Positions 54,218-63,826 of a DNA stretch of 64,000 nucleotides are shown one piece after another. This DNA is from Leisingera daeponensis (GTDB lineage: Bacteria > Pseudomonadota > Alphaproteobacteria > Rhodobacterales > Rhodobacteraceae): the NCBI RefSeq assembly GCF_019801465.1, contig NZ_JAHVJA010000001.1, forward strand, positions 310,001 to 374,000, read 5' to 3'. The position numbers and the translations under genes were made by a program. How positions within the stretch are numbered: position 1 is the first letter of the stretch; the number at the start of each line of letters is the position of its first letter. The notes under the pieces were generated by a model, which saw only the letters and a list, made by a program, of their open reading frames with translations, was not told the DNA's origin and made no database searches.

Positions 54218-55567
54218 TTGGACGTACTTTCTTTTGTCCCGCAGTTCGGCGGTTTTCTGTATACAATCGCCAGCTTTGTCATTGCTCTGTCAGTGATCGT
54301 GGCGGTGCATGAATACGGCCATTACATCGTCGGGCGCTGGTCCGGCATCCACGCAGAGGTGTTCTCGCTTGGATTTGGCCCCGTGCTGTGGAGCCGGATG
54401 GACAAACGCGGCACCCGCTGGCAGGTGGCCGCGCTGCCCTTTGGCGGCTATGTGAAATTCCTGGGTGATGCCGATGCGGCTTCCGGCAAGGATACTGAAG
54501 CGATGGAGGCCGCAGCAGCGGATCCGGCAGCGCTGCGCCGGACCATGCATGGCGCCCCCCTGTGGGCGCGGGCGTCAACGGTTGCGGCAGGACCGGTGTT
54601 CAACTTCGTGATGTCGGCCATTATTTTCACCGCTGTCGCCCTGTCGCAGGGGAACATGCGCGAACCCCTGACCATTGGCGATCTGGCGCCGCTGCCTGGG
54701 CTCGAGAACGGCTTGCAGCAGGGAGATGAGCTGATCACCGCTGGCGGCATTCCGGTGCCGAACTATCAGGACGGTGAAGCGTGGGAGGCATTCCGGACCG
54801 CGCTACCGCAGCAGCAGCCGCTGGAATACGCCGTGCGCCGCAACGGTGAAGAGGTCGTGGTCAACGGGCCGTACCTGTACCCGCCATTTGTGCACGGCGT
54901 GGTGCCGCGCAGCGCTGCAGCTGACGCCGGTCTGCAGCCGGATGATGTGATTGTCGCGGTAGATGGCACCCCGCTGGTGTCTTTCGAGCAACTGAAAGAC
55001 CTGGTTGAGGCCGCTGACGGCAAAGTGCTGGTGCTGGACGTCTGGCGCGGCGGTGAAACCGTCGAAATGGCGCTGGCGCCGCGCCGTACCGATGAGCCTT
55101 TGCCGGATGGCGGCTTTGCCACCCGCTGGCGGATCGGGATCGTGGGCGGGCTGGCCTTTTCCCCGGCGACTGAGGCTGCGGGGTTCGGCGAAGCGGTTGC
55201 CGCGGGCACCTATCAGGTGTGGGCCGTGGTGGAAACCTCGCTGTCGGGCTTGAAGCACATGATCACCGGCGCGATCAGCACTTGCAACCTGTCGGGGCCG
55301 ATCGGCATCGCCGAAACTTCCGGCGCAATGGCGAGCCAGGGGGCCGAGAGCTTTATCCGCTTCATTGCGGTTCTGTCGACCGCAGTAGGCCTGCTGAACC
55401 TGTTCCCGGTTCCGGCATTGGACGGCGGCCACCTGATGTTTTACGCCTATGAGGCGGTCGCGGGCCGTCCGCCCAGCGACCGGGCGGTGAGGGTTCTGAT
55501 GACCTTTGGCATCGCCGTGGTTCTGTCGCTGATGGTGTTTGCCCTCGGGAATGACCTGTTCTGCTGA
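54218..55567 (+). CDS. rseP: Site-2 intramembrane protease RseP
   Basis: A 449-residue zinc metalloprotease that starts at TTG (54218), with TAGGG 7 bases ahead and dxr ending 4 bases before. The zinc site HEYGH is near residue 30, PDZ-like domains lie in the middle (HGVVPRSAAADAGLQPDDVI near 225), and the second zinc-ligand motif PVPALDGGHL is near 398. It cuts anti-sigma factors in envelope stress. bamA lies just downstream. Confidence 0.95.
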   Translation: MDVLSFVPQFGGFLYTIASFVIALSVIVAVHEYGHYIVGRWSGIHAEVFSLGFGPVLWSRMDKRGTRWQVAALPFGGYVKFLGDADAASGKDTEAMEAAAADPAALRRTMHGAPLWARASTVAAGPVFNFVMSAIIFTAVALSQGNMREPLTIGDLAPLPGLENGLQQGDELITAGGIPVPNYQDGEAWEAFRTALPQQQPLEYAVRRNGEEVVVNGPYLYPPFVHGVVPRSAAADAGLQPDDVIVAVDGTPLVSFEQLKDLVEAADGKVLVLDVWRGGETVEMALAPRRTDEPLPDGGFATRWRIGIVGGLAFSPATEAAGFGEAVAAGTYQVWAVVETSLSGLKHMITGAISTCNLSGPIGIAETSGAMASQGAESFIRFIAVLSTAVGLLNLFPVPALDGGHLMFYAYEAVAGRPPSDRAVRVLMTFGIAVVLSLMVFALGNDLFC

Positions 55568-55710
55568 GCTGATCCGGCTGCACCGGAGACAAAGGGCGGC
55601 CACAGTGCCGCCCAAGTGCTGCCACATTCGCCCGTTAACTTTTTCTCAATCCGTCGGCTGCGCGCGCATCGCGCCTGCCGTCGGATGGGTGAAGAACTGG
55701 GGGATATCCG

Positions 55711-55836
55711 ATGCACACACTCTCGCGATCCTACCGCGGCCTAGGACTCTTGGTGCGGCTGAACTGGGACCGGGCTTTGACCGGTTTCGTCATTCTGGGC
55801 GCGCTGACCGCCGGCGCCTGGCTCGCCACCTTGTGA
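55711..55836 (+). CDS. Small membrane protein, 41 aa, between rseP and bamA
   Basis: ATG at 55711, with GGGGG 7 bases ahead, encodes MHTLSRSYRGLGLLVRLNWD, then one membrane helix (RALTGFVILGALTAGAWLAT), and stops. The amphipathic N-terminus and single span look like a genuine small membrane protein. I believe similar ORFs occur in other Roseobacter genomes, from memory only. It is below usual ORF cut-offs. Confidence 0.6.
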   Translation: MHTLSRSYRGLGLLVRLNWDRALTGFVILGALTAGAWLATL

Positions 55837-55963
55837 TTCCCGGCGCCGGTGCGCCCGCCCGCTGCGCCGGAAGCCCTCAAGTTGCGCTCTAGTTGGTTTT
55901 GACAAGCGCTTTCAAACCCGGTACGCACGTCGCAAAGCTGCTATAAAAATCGGGTTCTGAAAA

Positions 55964-58366
55964 ATGGTTTGGGGGAAAATCACAGGCAAGTCCTGTGTCG
56001 AGCGCAAGTCGGGCATCAATATCTTGTACCGGAAAGTTTCTGCTATTTCTCTGGCAGTTGCACTGGGTTACGCGCTGGCGCCGCTGCCGGCGGAGGCGCA
56101 GAGCTACCGGTTCAATTCGGTGCAGGTCGAGGGCAACCAGCGCATTCAAACGTCCACTGTTGTCGCCTACACCGGGATCGAGCGCGGCCAGACCGTCAGC
56201 GCGGGCGAGCTGAACGATGCCTACCAGCGTATTCTTGACAGTGGCGTATTTGAAACAGTGGAAATCGTGCCGCGCGGCAGCACGCTGGTGATCAAGGTCA
56301 CCGAGTTCCCGACCATCAATCAGATCAGTTTCGAGGGCAACAAACGCCTCAAGGACGATGCGCTGGACCAGATCATCGAATCTGCCCCGCGCCGGGTGTT
56401 CAACCCCACCCAGGCAGAGCGGGACGCCGCGGCGATTGCCGAAGCCTACAGCGTGCAAGGGCGCCTGGCCTCGCGCGTGACGCCGCGCATCATCCGCCGC
56501 AGCAACAACCGCGTCGATCTGGTGTTCGAGATTTCCGAAGGCGACACCATTGAGGTGGAGCGTGTCTCCTTCACCGGCAACCGGGTTTATTCCGACCGCC
56601 GCCTGCGCCGGGTTCTGGAAACCAAACAGGCGGGCCTGCTGCGCGGCTTCATCCGGTCCGACACTCTGATCGAAGACCGTCTGGAATTCGACAAGCAGGT
56701 GCTGCGCGACTTCTATCTGTCACGCGGCTACGTTGATTTCCGGGTGAACAGCGCCAACGCGGAAGTGACCGAGGAACGGGATGCCGTGTTCCTGGTCGTA
56801 GATGTGACCGAAGGCCAGCAGTTCAAATTCGGCAACATCACCGTCACCAGCGAGATGCCGGAAGCGGACGCGGACCTTTTCGCTTCCACCCTCAAAATCA
56901 AACCGGGGGTGACATACACGCCGACTCTGGTCGAAAATGCGATTGATCGCATGGAAGGCCTGGCGGTTCGCAATGAAATTGACTTCCTGCGGGTTGAGCC
57001 GCGGGTCACCCGCAACGACCGTGACCTGACGCTGGATATCGAATTCGTGCTGACGCGCGGCCCGCGCGTCTTTGTCGAGCGGATCGATATCGAAGGCAAT
57101 ACCACCACGCTGGACCGGGTTGTCCGCCAGCAGTTCCAGTCTGTCGAGGGCGACCCCTTCAACCCGCGCTCCATCCGCAACAGCGCTGAGCGGATCCGCG
57201 CCTTGGGCTTTTTCGCCAATGCGGATGTCGAGACCCGCGAAGGCAGCTCTGCCGATCAGGTGATCGTCGACGTGGACGTTGAGGAACAGCCGACCGGCTC
57301 GTTGAACCTGGGCGGTGCATACTCGGTCACCGACGGCTTTGGTTTGAGCATCGGCCTGACCGAAAACAACTTCCTGGGCCGGGGCCAGCGGCTGTCGCTG
57401 AACATCGCAACCGCGACCGAATCCGATTCCTATGTGCTGGGCTTCACCGAGCCCTACCTGCTGGGCCGGAAGCTTCGGTTTGACCTTGACCTGGGATTGA
57501 ACGAAACCGACTCCAGCTTCTCGGAGTACAAGACCAAGCGTGTCTTCTTCCAGCCTGCTCTGACGTTCGATACCGGCGAGGATACCTCGCTGCAGGTCCG
57601 CTACACTTGGGATGCGGACGAGATGCTGTTTGATGACGACGACACCAACCAGAACCTGGCAGGCCCGGTGGTTCGGAGAGAAATCGGGCAGGGGGAACGG
57701 AACGCCAGCGCGATCGGTTTCACCTACCGCTATGACAGCCGCTTGACAGGTCTTGATCCGACCGCCGGCTTCCTGGTCGAACTTGGCGCTGACTATGCCG
57801 GGATCGGCGGAGATTCCGAGTACATCAAGACAACGGCGAAACTGGTTGCCCAGAAGCAGATCCTGAACGAGGAAGTGACCCTTCGCGCCACTGTGGAAGC
57901 GGGGGCATTCCAATGGCAAGGCAGCGGTTTCAGCCGTTCGATCGACCGCTTCGTCCTGACGCCTTCGGTTCTCCGCGGCTTCGAACCCGGTGGTATCGGC
58001 CCGCGTGACCAAAGCGGCGGCCACCCGAACGGCGGCAACTATAATGACTTCCTGGGCGGCAATTACTATGCCGTCGCACGGTTCGAAGCTGAGTTCCCGC
58101 TCGGCCTGCCCGAAGAACTGGGCATGCGCGGCGGCCTGTTCTATGACGTAGGCAGCCTTTGGGGGCTGCAGGATGTTGACATCGCAGGGGTAAACACCGG
58201 GAACGGTATTGTTGGCGGGGGCAGATCCTTCCGCCACGTTGTCGGCGTTTCGCTGCTGTGGACTACCGGGTTCGGCCCGTTGCGCTTCAACTTCTCCAAA
58301 GCCCTCAAGAAAGAGGACTTCGACGAAGAGCAGAGCTTTGACCTGACCCTGCAGGCGAGGTTCTGA
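55964..58366 (+). CDS. bamA: Outer-membrane protein assembly factor BamA
   Basis: An 800-residue outer-membrane protein. A signal peptide ends near AEAQS (residue ~47, long n-region), five POTRA domains span about 48-450, and a 16-strand barrel of the bacterial surface antigen type follows, ending ...QARF with the terminal aromatic signal. It inserts beta-barrel proteins into the outer membrane. The start is uncertain because there is no strong ribosome site at 55964. skp follows after 4 bases. Confidence 0.96.
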   Translation: MVWGKITGKSCVERKSGINILYRKVSAISLAVALGYALAPLPAEAQSYRFNSVQVEGNQRIQTSTVVAYTGIERGQTVSAGELNDAYQRILDSGVFETVEIVPRGSTLVIKVTEFPTINQISFEGNKRLKDDALDQIIESAPRRVFNPTQAERDAAAIAEAYSVQGRLASRVTPRIIRRSNNRVDLVFEISEGDTIEVERVSFTGNRVYSDRRLRRVLETKQAGLLRGFIRSDTLIEDRLEFDKQVLRDFYLSRGYVDFRVNSANAEVTEERDAVFLVVDVTEGQQFKFGNITVTSEMPEADADLFASTLKIKPGVTYTPTLVENAIDRMEGLAVRNEIDFLRVEPRVTRNDRDLTLDIEFVLTRGPRVFVERIDIEGNTTTLDRVVRQQFQSVEGDPFNPRSIRNSAERIRALGFFANADVETREGSSADQVIVDVDVEEQPTGSLNLGGAYSVTDGFGLSIGLTENNFLGRGQRLSLNIATATESDSYVLGFTEPYLLGRKLRFDLDLGLNETDSSFSEYKTKRVFFQPALTFDTGEDTSLQVRYTWDADEMLFDDDDTNQNLAGPVVRREIGQGERNASAIGFTYRYDSRLTGLDPTAGFLVELGADYAGIGGDSEYIKTTAKLVAQKQILNEEVTLRATVEAGAFQWQGSGFSRSIDRFVLTPSVLRGFEPGGIGPRDQSGGHPNGGNYNDFLGGNYYAVARFEAEFPLGLPEELGMRGGLFYDVGSLWGLQDVDIAGVNTGNGIVGGGRSFRHVVGVSLLWTTGFGPLRFNFSKALKKEDFDEEQSFDLTLQARF

Positions 58367-58370
58367 TCTG

Positions 58371-58976
58371 TTGCGGAAGGCTAAGCCTGGTCTCTGGTCT
58401 GCGCTAGGGCTTGCCCTGGCGCTGTCCTGCACCGGCGCATTGTCTCTGCGCGCGCAAGAGATCCCGGCGATCGGCGGGGCTGATTTCCAGCTGGGGCTGC
58501 CGCAAAGCGGCATCCTCACCATCCAGCCCGACCGGTTGTTTTCCGAAAGTGCCTTCGGCCGCCGGGCCGAGCGCGAGATCGAAGCCGAAGGCGCGGTGCT
58601 GACCGCGGAGAACCGGCGGATTGAAGCGGAATTGCGCAGCGAAGAGCTGGAACTGACCGAACGGCGCAGCGAAATGGAACCGGAGGCGTTCCGTGCACTG
58701 GCAGATGCCTTCGATCAGAAAGTGCAGGAAACACGCCGCCGCCAGGATCAGAAGCTGCGTGAAATCACCCAGATGGGGGAAGAAGCCCGGAGGGAGTTCA
58801 TCAAGGCGTCGCTGCCGGTGCTGCAGCAGATTATGCAGGAAGCCGGCGCTGGCGCGATCCTGGATCACTCTTCTGTCTTTCTGAGCGCCGAGGCCGCTGA
58901 TATCACATCCCTGGCAATTGCCCGTATCGACGCTGTTCTGGGCGATGGTGCTGCGGATGAGGATGGCGAGCGCTGA
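58371..58976 (+). CDS. skp: OmpH/Skp-family periplasmic chaperone
   Basis: A 201-residue protein with a TTG start at 58371. A signal peptide (LGLALALSCTGALSLRAQ) is followed by a long charged coiled-coil region (about 60-140, ERRSEMEPEAFRALADAF), as in Skp, which holds unfolded outer-membrane proteins. It is closely spaced after bamA. fabZ follows directly; the lpxD gene that often sits here is absent. Confidence 0.9.
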   Translation: MRKAKPGLWSALGLALALSCTGALSLRAQEIPAIGGADFQLGLPQSGILTIQPDRLFSESAFGRRAEREIEAEGAVLTAENRRIEAELRSEELELTERRSEMEPEAFRALADAFDQKVQETRRRQDQKLREITQMGEEARREFIKASLPVLQQIMQEAGAGAILDHSSVFLSAEAADITSLAIARIDAVLGDGAADEDGER

Positions 58977-59051
58977 GCGCGCGAACTTGCCCAACAGCTG
59001 TCCTCTTGCTAGGGACAGCGCAGTAATTCTGACGCAAATGGGAAACCAAGC

Positions 59052-59519
59052 ATGACCACTGAGCTGCAAAGCGCTGACATTCAACTGATCCAGCGGATCC
59101 TGCCGCACCGCTATCCGTTCCTGCTGGTGGACAAAGTGGTCGATATCGACAGCTACAAGTCGGCGCGCGGCATCAAGAATGTCACCATGAACGAGCCGCA
59201 CTTCCAAGGCCATTTCCCGGGCACCCCGATCATGCCGGGCGTCACCATTATTGAGGCGATGGCGCAGACCGCGGGGGTGATGCTGGGCGTCGGCATGGAC
59301 ATGGTCGACACTGATCTGCTGATATATTTCATGAACATCGACAAGTGCAAATTCCGCCGCAAGGTGGTGCCGGGCGATGTGCTGGAGATGCATGTGGAAA
59401 CCCTGCGCGGCAAGCCGGGCGGCAAGATCTTCAAGTTCTCCGGACGCGCTACCGTTGATGGCGAAGTGGCGGCGGAGGCCGAATTCTCGGCCATGGTCGA
59501 CGTGCAGAAGGACGATTGA
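59052..59519 (+). CDS. fabZ: 3-hydroxyacyl-ACP dehydratase FabZ
   Basis: A 155-residue hot-dog-fold enzyme. The catalytic His is in [18 protein letters not shown] near residue 55, with Glu in [11 protein letters not shown] near 73. It dehydrates beta-hydroxyacyl-ACP, competing with lipid A synthesis for the same substrate pool. The lpxA start lies 2 bases after its stop. Confidence 0.96.
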   Translation: MTTELQSADIQLIQRILPHRYPFLLVDKVVDIDSYKSARGIKNVTMNEPHFQGHFPGTPIMPGVTIIEAMAQTAGVMLGVGMDMVDTDLLIYFMNIDKCKFRRKVVPGDVLEMHVETLRGKPGGKIFKFSGRATVDGEVAAEAEFSAMVDVQKDD

Positions 59520-59521
59520 GA

Positions 59522-60307
59522 ATGAGCCGGATTCACCCCAGTGCCGTGATCGAAGAGGGCGCCAAGCTTGGAAAGGACTGCGAAATCGGCCCGTTCTGCG
59601 TGGTTGGCCCCGAAGTGGTGCTGGGGGACCGGGTTGTTCTGAAATCCCATGTCGTCGTGACCGGTGATACGGAAATCGGCGACGAAACCGTGGTCTTCCC
59701 CTTTGCCGTGCTGGGCGAAATCCCGCAGGACCTGAAGTTCAAGGGCGAAAAGTGCAAGACCGTGATCGGCAAGCGCAACCGCATCCGAGAGCATGTGACG
59801 GTGAATGCTGGCACCGAGGGCGGCGGCGGCCTGACCCGCATCGGCGATGACGGCTTGTTCATGGCAGGCTGCCACATCGCCCATGACGCTCAGGTGGGCG
59901 ACCGGGTGATCGTTGTGAACTCCGCCGCGGTGGCAGGCCACTGCGTGCTGGAAGACGATGTGATCATCGGCGGCCTGTCGGGCATCCACCAGTGGGTGCG
60001 CATCGGCAAGGGCGCGATCATTGGTGCTGTCACCATGGTCACCAATGACGTGATCCCCTATGGCCTGGTGCAGGCGCAGCGCGGCGAGCTGGACGGGCTG
60101 AACCTTGTGGGCCTCAAGCGCCGCGGCGTGGCGCGCAGCGACATCACGGCATTGCGCGCGGCGTTCCAGATGCTTGCTCAGGGCGAGGGCACTTTTCAGG
60201 AACGCGCCAAGCGGCTTGGCGAAGAGACCGAAAGCCAGTACGTGCAGGAAATCGTTGCCTTTATCACCGGTGTAAGCGACCGCTCTTTCCTGACTCCTGG
60301 AGGTTAA
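59522..60307 (+). CDS. lpxA: UDP-N-acetylglucosamine acyltransferase
   Basis: A 261-residue left-handed beta-helix acyltransferase, the first step of lipid A synthesis. It has hexapeptide repeats from IHPSAVIEEGAKLGKDCEIG onward, the catalytic His in GCHIAHDAQVGDR near 121, and a C-terminal helical domain. ATG 59522 is preferred over a TTG at 59516 that overlaps fabZ. Confidence 0.96.
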   Translation: MSRIHPSAVIEEGAKLGKDCEIGPFCVVGPEVVLGDRVVLKSHVVVTGDTEIGDETVVFPFAVLGEIPQDLKFKGEKCKTVIGKRNRIREHVTVNAGTEGGGGLTRIGDDGLFMAGCHIAHDAQVGDRVIVVNSAAVAGHCVLEDDVIIGGLSGIHQWVRIGKGAIIGAVTMVTNDVIPYGLVQAQRGELDGLNLVGLKRRGVARSDITALRAAFQMLAQGEGTFQERAKRLGEETESQYVQEIVAFITGVSDRSFLTPGG

Positions 60308-60311
60308 CCGC

Positions 60312-61100
60312 ATGCTGGCTGTGATTGCAGGCTCCGGCGCGCTGCCGGCCGAAGTAGCGGCGCGGGCGCCGGGCCGTCCATTGATCTGTGCGATGGCGGG
60401 GGCGGAGCCGGATATGGTCGATCCCGAGATCACCTTCCGTTTTGAACAGCTCGGCACCTTTCTTGAGCGGCTGAAGGCGGCCGATGTGACCGAGATATGC
60501 ATGGCTGGGGCAGTGCGCCGCCCGCAAATAGATCCCTCTGCTATCGACGCTGAAACATTGCCGCTGGTGCCGGTGCTGCAAGCCGCCCTGGCCGCAGGAG
60601 ACGACGGTGCCCTGCGGGCCATCATCGGAATTTTCGAGCAGGCAGGCTTCGCCGTCCGCGCCGCCCATGAGGTGGCGCCGGATCTGCTGATGGCCGCGGG
60701 CGTTCCGACAAAGGTGCAGCCGGGCGAGCTGGACAAGACGGACGCTGAACGCGGCGCGGAAATCGTGGCCGCGATGTGTGCAGCAGACATTGGCCAGTCC
60801 TGCGCCGTGCGCAAGCGGCAGGCGATTGCGGTCGAGAACCTGTTTGGCACCGACTGGATGCTGAAGGCACTGCAGCAGCGTCCGGACGGGCAGGGCGGCC
60901 TGTTGTTCAAGGCGCCGAAGCCTGCGCAGGACCGCCGGGCTGACCTGCCAACGATCGGTGTGGAGACCGTGGAAGCCGCGGCCAGGGCCGGGCTGTCCGG
61001 CATCGTGCTGGAGGCAGGCGGGGTCATCGTTCTGGATCAGGACGCGGTGATTGCAGCTTGCGACCGGCTGGGACTGTTTCTCTGGCTGCGGGAGGCATGA
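60312..61100 (+). CDS. lpxI: UDP-2,3-diacylglucosamine pyrophosphatase LpxI
   Basis: A 262-residue protein of the DUF1009/LpxI family, which replaces LpxH in most alphaproteobacteria. It shows AVIAGSGALPAEVA at the N-terminus, EICMAGAVRRPQID near 62, and GQSCAVRKRQAIAVENLFGT near 160. It hydrolyses UDP-diacylglucosamine to lipid X. Its stop overlaps the lpxB ATG by 4 bases. Confidence 0.94.
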   Translation: MLAVIAGSGALPAEVAARAPGRPLICAMAGAEPDMVDPEITFRFEQLGTFLERLKAADVTEICMAGAVRRPQIDPSAIDAETLPLVPVLQAALAAGDDGALRAIIGIFEQAGFAVRAAHEVAPDLLMAAGVPTKVQPGELDKTDAERGAEIVAAMCAADIGQSCAVRKRQAIAVENLFGTDWMLKALQQRPDGQGGLLFKAPKPAQDRRADLPTIGVETVEAAARAGLSGIVLEAGGVIVLDQDAVIAACDRLGLFLWLREA

Positions 61101-62263
61101 GCCTGCGGATCTTCATCCTGGCGGGCGAGCCTTCGGGCGACCGGCTTGGCGGCGCGCTGATGGCGGGCTTGAAGCAGCTGGCACCTGGTGTGAGCTTTGA
61201 TGGCGTCGGCGGCGCGCTGATGGCGGAGCAGGGGCTGGTCTCGCGCTTTCCAATGGATGAGCTCTCGGTGATGGGGCTGGCGGAGGTGCTGCCCAAATAC
61301 CGCCATCTGAAGCGCCGGATCCGGGAAACGGCAGAGGCCGTCCTTGAGACAAGGCCGGACGTTCTGATCACCATCGACAGCCCGGATTTCTCCCTGCGTG
61401 TTGCGCGGCTGGTTAAGGAACAAAGCGGCGTCCGCACCGTCCACTATGTGGCGCCCTCGGTCTGGGCCTGGCGGCCCAAGCGGGCTGCGAGGATGGCCGA
61501 AGTGATCGACCATGTGCTGGCGCTGCTGCCGTTCGAGCCGCCCTATATGGAAGCGGCAGGCATGGCCTGTGATTTTGTCGGCCACCCGGTGGTTGCCGAG
61601 CCGCAGGCCACGCAAGCAGAAATTGCCGCCTTCCGGGAAGAATTCGATCTGGGCCAGTCGCCTTTCGTGCTGGCGCTGCCCGGCTCGAGGCGGTCGGAAG
61701 TGTCGCGGCTGGCGCCGGATTTCGGCGGCGCGCTGCAGCGGTTCACGGCGGCGCACCCGGAGTACCGTATCGTCGTGCCCGCTGCCGCGCCGGTGGCCGG
61801 ACTGGTGCAGGACGCTTTGCAAAACTGGCCCGTGGGTACGGTTCTGGTCGATCCGAACCGGTTCGATCCCGCCACTACAAGGGCGCACAAGCGTGCCGCC
61901 TTTGCTGCGGCGGATCTGGCGCTGGCCGCCTCCGGCACCGTGTCGCTGGAGCTGGCCGCCGCCCGCACCCCGATGGTGATTGCCTACAAGTTTCAGTGGC
62001 TGACCTGGCAGATCATGAAGCGCATGGCGCTGATCGACACGGTGACGCTGGTCAACCTGGTGAGCGAGAGCCGTGTGGTGCCGGAATGCCTGGGGCCGGA
62101 GTGCACGCCAGAGGCCATTGCCGCCCGGCTGAACGCGCTGGCAGTGAACCCGAGCGCACAACTGGACGCGATGGAACTGACAATGGAGCGCCTTGGACAA
62201 GGCGGCGAAGAACCCGGGCTGTGCGCAGCGCGTGCGGTTCTGGACCGCCTGCCCGGGCGTTAA
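61097..62263 (+). CDS. lpxB: Lipid A disaccharide synthase
   Basis: A 388-residue GT19 glycosyltransferase. RIFILAGEPSGDRLGGALMA is at residues 4-23, YVAPSVWAWRPKRA near 117, and LPGSRRSEVSRLAP near 195. It joins lipid X and UDP-diacylglucosamine into the lipid A disaccharide. It is the last gene of the envelope run, coupled to lpxI, with a GC-rich hairpin just after its stop. Confidence 0.95.
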   Translation: MSLRIFILAGEPSGDRLGGALMAGLKQLAPGVSFDGVGGALMAEQGLVSRFPMDELSVMGLAEVLPKYRHLKRRIRETAEAVLETRPDVLITIDSPDFSLRVARLVKEQSGVRTVHYVAPSVWAWRPKRAARMAEVIDHVLALLPFEPPYMEAAGMACDFVGHPVVAEPQATQAEIAAFREEFDLGQSPFVLALPGSRRSEVSRLAPDFGGALQRFTAAHPEYRIVVPAAAPVAGLVQDALQNWPVGTVLVDPNRFDPATTRAHKRAAFAAADLALAASGTVSLELAAARTPMVIAYKFQWLTWQIMKRMALIDTVTLVNLVSESRVVPECLGPECTPEAIAARLNALAVNPSAQLDAMELTMERLGQGGEEPGLCAARAVLDRLPGR

Positions 62264-62270
62264 GGCAGAA

Positions 62271-62300
62271 GCGCGCCGGAGGCTGGAGCCTCCGGCGCGC
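62271..62300 (+). terminator. GC-rich hairpin after lpxB
   Basis: A 13-bp perfect stem (62271-62283 with 62288-62300) around TGGA, 7 bases past the lpxB stop. It has no T-run. The rest of the 269-base spacer up to mnmA holds nothing I can support. Confidence 0.5.
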
Positions 62301-62532
62301 GGCTTCTGGTGGCGCGGGCGCTGGCGCACCCGCGCGGAGCTTGCCGCACTGTTGCCGCGGAACACCAATGGTGGGCGCAAGACGCTGTTTTGGAGAGTAT
62401 TTTTCTGAGAAGCGCCTAAGGGCAGGTCTGCCCTCAGGCGCCAATCCGATTTTGGTTTGAAGGTGCCGCGTCAAGGACAAGCCGCGCGTGCCGCGCGGAG
62501 GCTGCGCCTTCCTTGGCCCGGCGGGGAGGGGA

Positions 62533-63678
62533 TCAGTATCCGCGCCAGATCCAGCCGCCGCCGAAGATGCGGGAGCCTTCGCTGGCATAGAACACGCAGG
62601 CCTGGCCGGGGGAGACGCCTTCCTCAGGGGTCAGCAGCTCAACCTCGGCGGTGGTGTCGCTGAGCGGCCGGATGATTGCCTCGCGCGGGGGGCGGGTGGA
62701 GCGGACCTTGACCTTCAGATGCCATTCCTCGCGAGAGGTGAACGGCTCATCGCCCAGCCAGTTGATCTCGCGCACCGGGATGGTGCGGGTTGCCAGCAGC
62801 TCCTTGGGGCCGACGACCACCTGCTTCTTGTCCACATCGAGCTTCACCACATAGAGCGGCTCTGACAGGCCGCCGATGCCGAGGCCGCGGCGCTGGCCGA
62901 TGGTGTAGTGGATGACGCCCTCGTGGCTGCCCAGAACGCGGCCGTCCGAGTGCACGATCTCGCCGGGTTCCGCTGCGCCGGGGCGCAGCTTCTCGATCAC
63001 GCTGGCATAATCGCCATTGGGCACAAAGCAGATGTCCTGGCTGTCGGGCTTGTCCGCCACCGCCAGCCCGTACTGGGCCGCCATCTCGCGGGTGGCGTCC
63101 TTGGAGGGCAGGTGCCCCAGCGGGAAGCGCAGGTAATCCAGCTGCTCCGGCGTGGTGGAGAACAGGAAATAGCTCTGGTCGCGGTTCGCATCCTCGGCCG
63201 AGTGCAGTTCCGGCCCGTGTTCGCCCATCTTGCGCTGGATGTAATGGCCTGTTGCCATGCAGTCGGCCTCCAGATCCTTGGCCGTTTCCAGGAGGTCTTT
63301 GAACTTCACCCGCTCGTTGCAGCGGATGCAGGGAACAGGAGTAGCTCCCGCCAGATAGCTGTCTGCGAACTCGTCGATCACCGCATCCTTAAAAATGTTC
63401 TCATAATCCAGAACGTAGTGCGGGAAGCCGCGCTCCTCGGCGACTCGCCGCGCGTCGTGGATATCGATGCCGGCACAGCAGGCGCCCTTCTTGGCCAGCG
63501 CTGCGCCGTGGTCGTAAAGCTGCAGCGTGACACCCACCACGTCATAGCCCTGATCGGCCAAATATGCAGCGACAACAGAGCTGTCGACGCCGCCGGACAT
63601 GGCCACCACCACCCGGGTCTCCGAGGGCGGCTTGGCAAAGCCGAGCGAGTTCAGTTCCGGGTCTTGGTCCAGCGCCAT
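62533..63678 (-). CDS. mnmA: tRNA-specific 2-thiouridylase MnmA
   Basis: A 381-residue enzyme that thiolates U34 of Lys/Glu/Gln tRNAs. The PP-loop ATP site [18 protein letters not shown] is near residue 27. The catalytic Cys pair lies in [16 protein letters not shown] near 122 and in [12 protein letters not shown] near 224. The N-terminal ~20 residues are an extra, poorly conserved extension. It is convergent with lpxB. Confidence 0.95.
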   Translation of the reverse strand: MALDQDPELNSLGFAKPPSETRVVVAMSGGVDSSVVAAYLADQGYDVVGVTLQLYDHGAALAKKGACCAGIDIHDARRVAEERGFPHYVLDYENIFKDAVIDEFADSYLAGATPVPCIRCNERVKFKDLLETAKDLEADCMATGHYIQRKMGEHGPELHSAEDANRDQSYFLFSTTPEQLDYLRFPLGHLPSKDATREMAAQYGLAVADKPDSQDICFVPNGDYASVIEKLRPGAAEPGEIVHSDGRVLGSHEGVIHYTIGQRRGLGIGGLSEPLYVVKLDVDKKQVVVGPKELLATRTIPVREINWLGDEPFTSREEWHLKVKVRSTRPPREAIIRPLSDTTAEVELLTPEEGVSPGQACVFYASEGSRIFGGGWIWRGY

Positions 63679-63826
63679 GGGGCAGCTCCTAAAGGCAAGG
63701 GGGCAGGCGCCGCAGAATATAGGAAAATCCTAAGGACTCTCAAGGGGCGTGGTTCACGCGCCGTTAAGCCTGTTCGGAAATTCTGGTGTCAGACCCCAAC
63801 GAACAAGATCTTCAGAGGGAAGAAGA

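Noticed and set aside
55635-55649. TTAA-N7-TCAA upstream of the 41-aa ORF as a CtrA site
   Set aside because: Single imperfect match without phasing or neighbours.
62193-62532. Short frames in the lpxB-mnmA spacer
   Set aside because: They overlap the lpxB end or the GC hairpin and show no family pattern or ribosome site.
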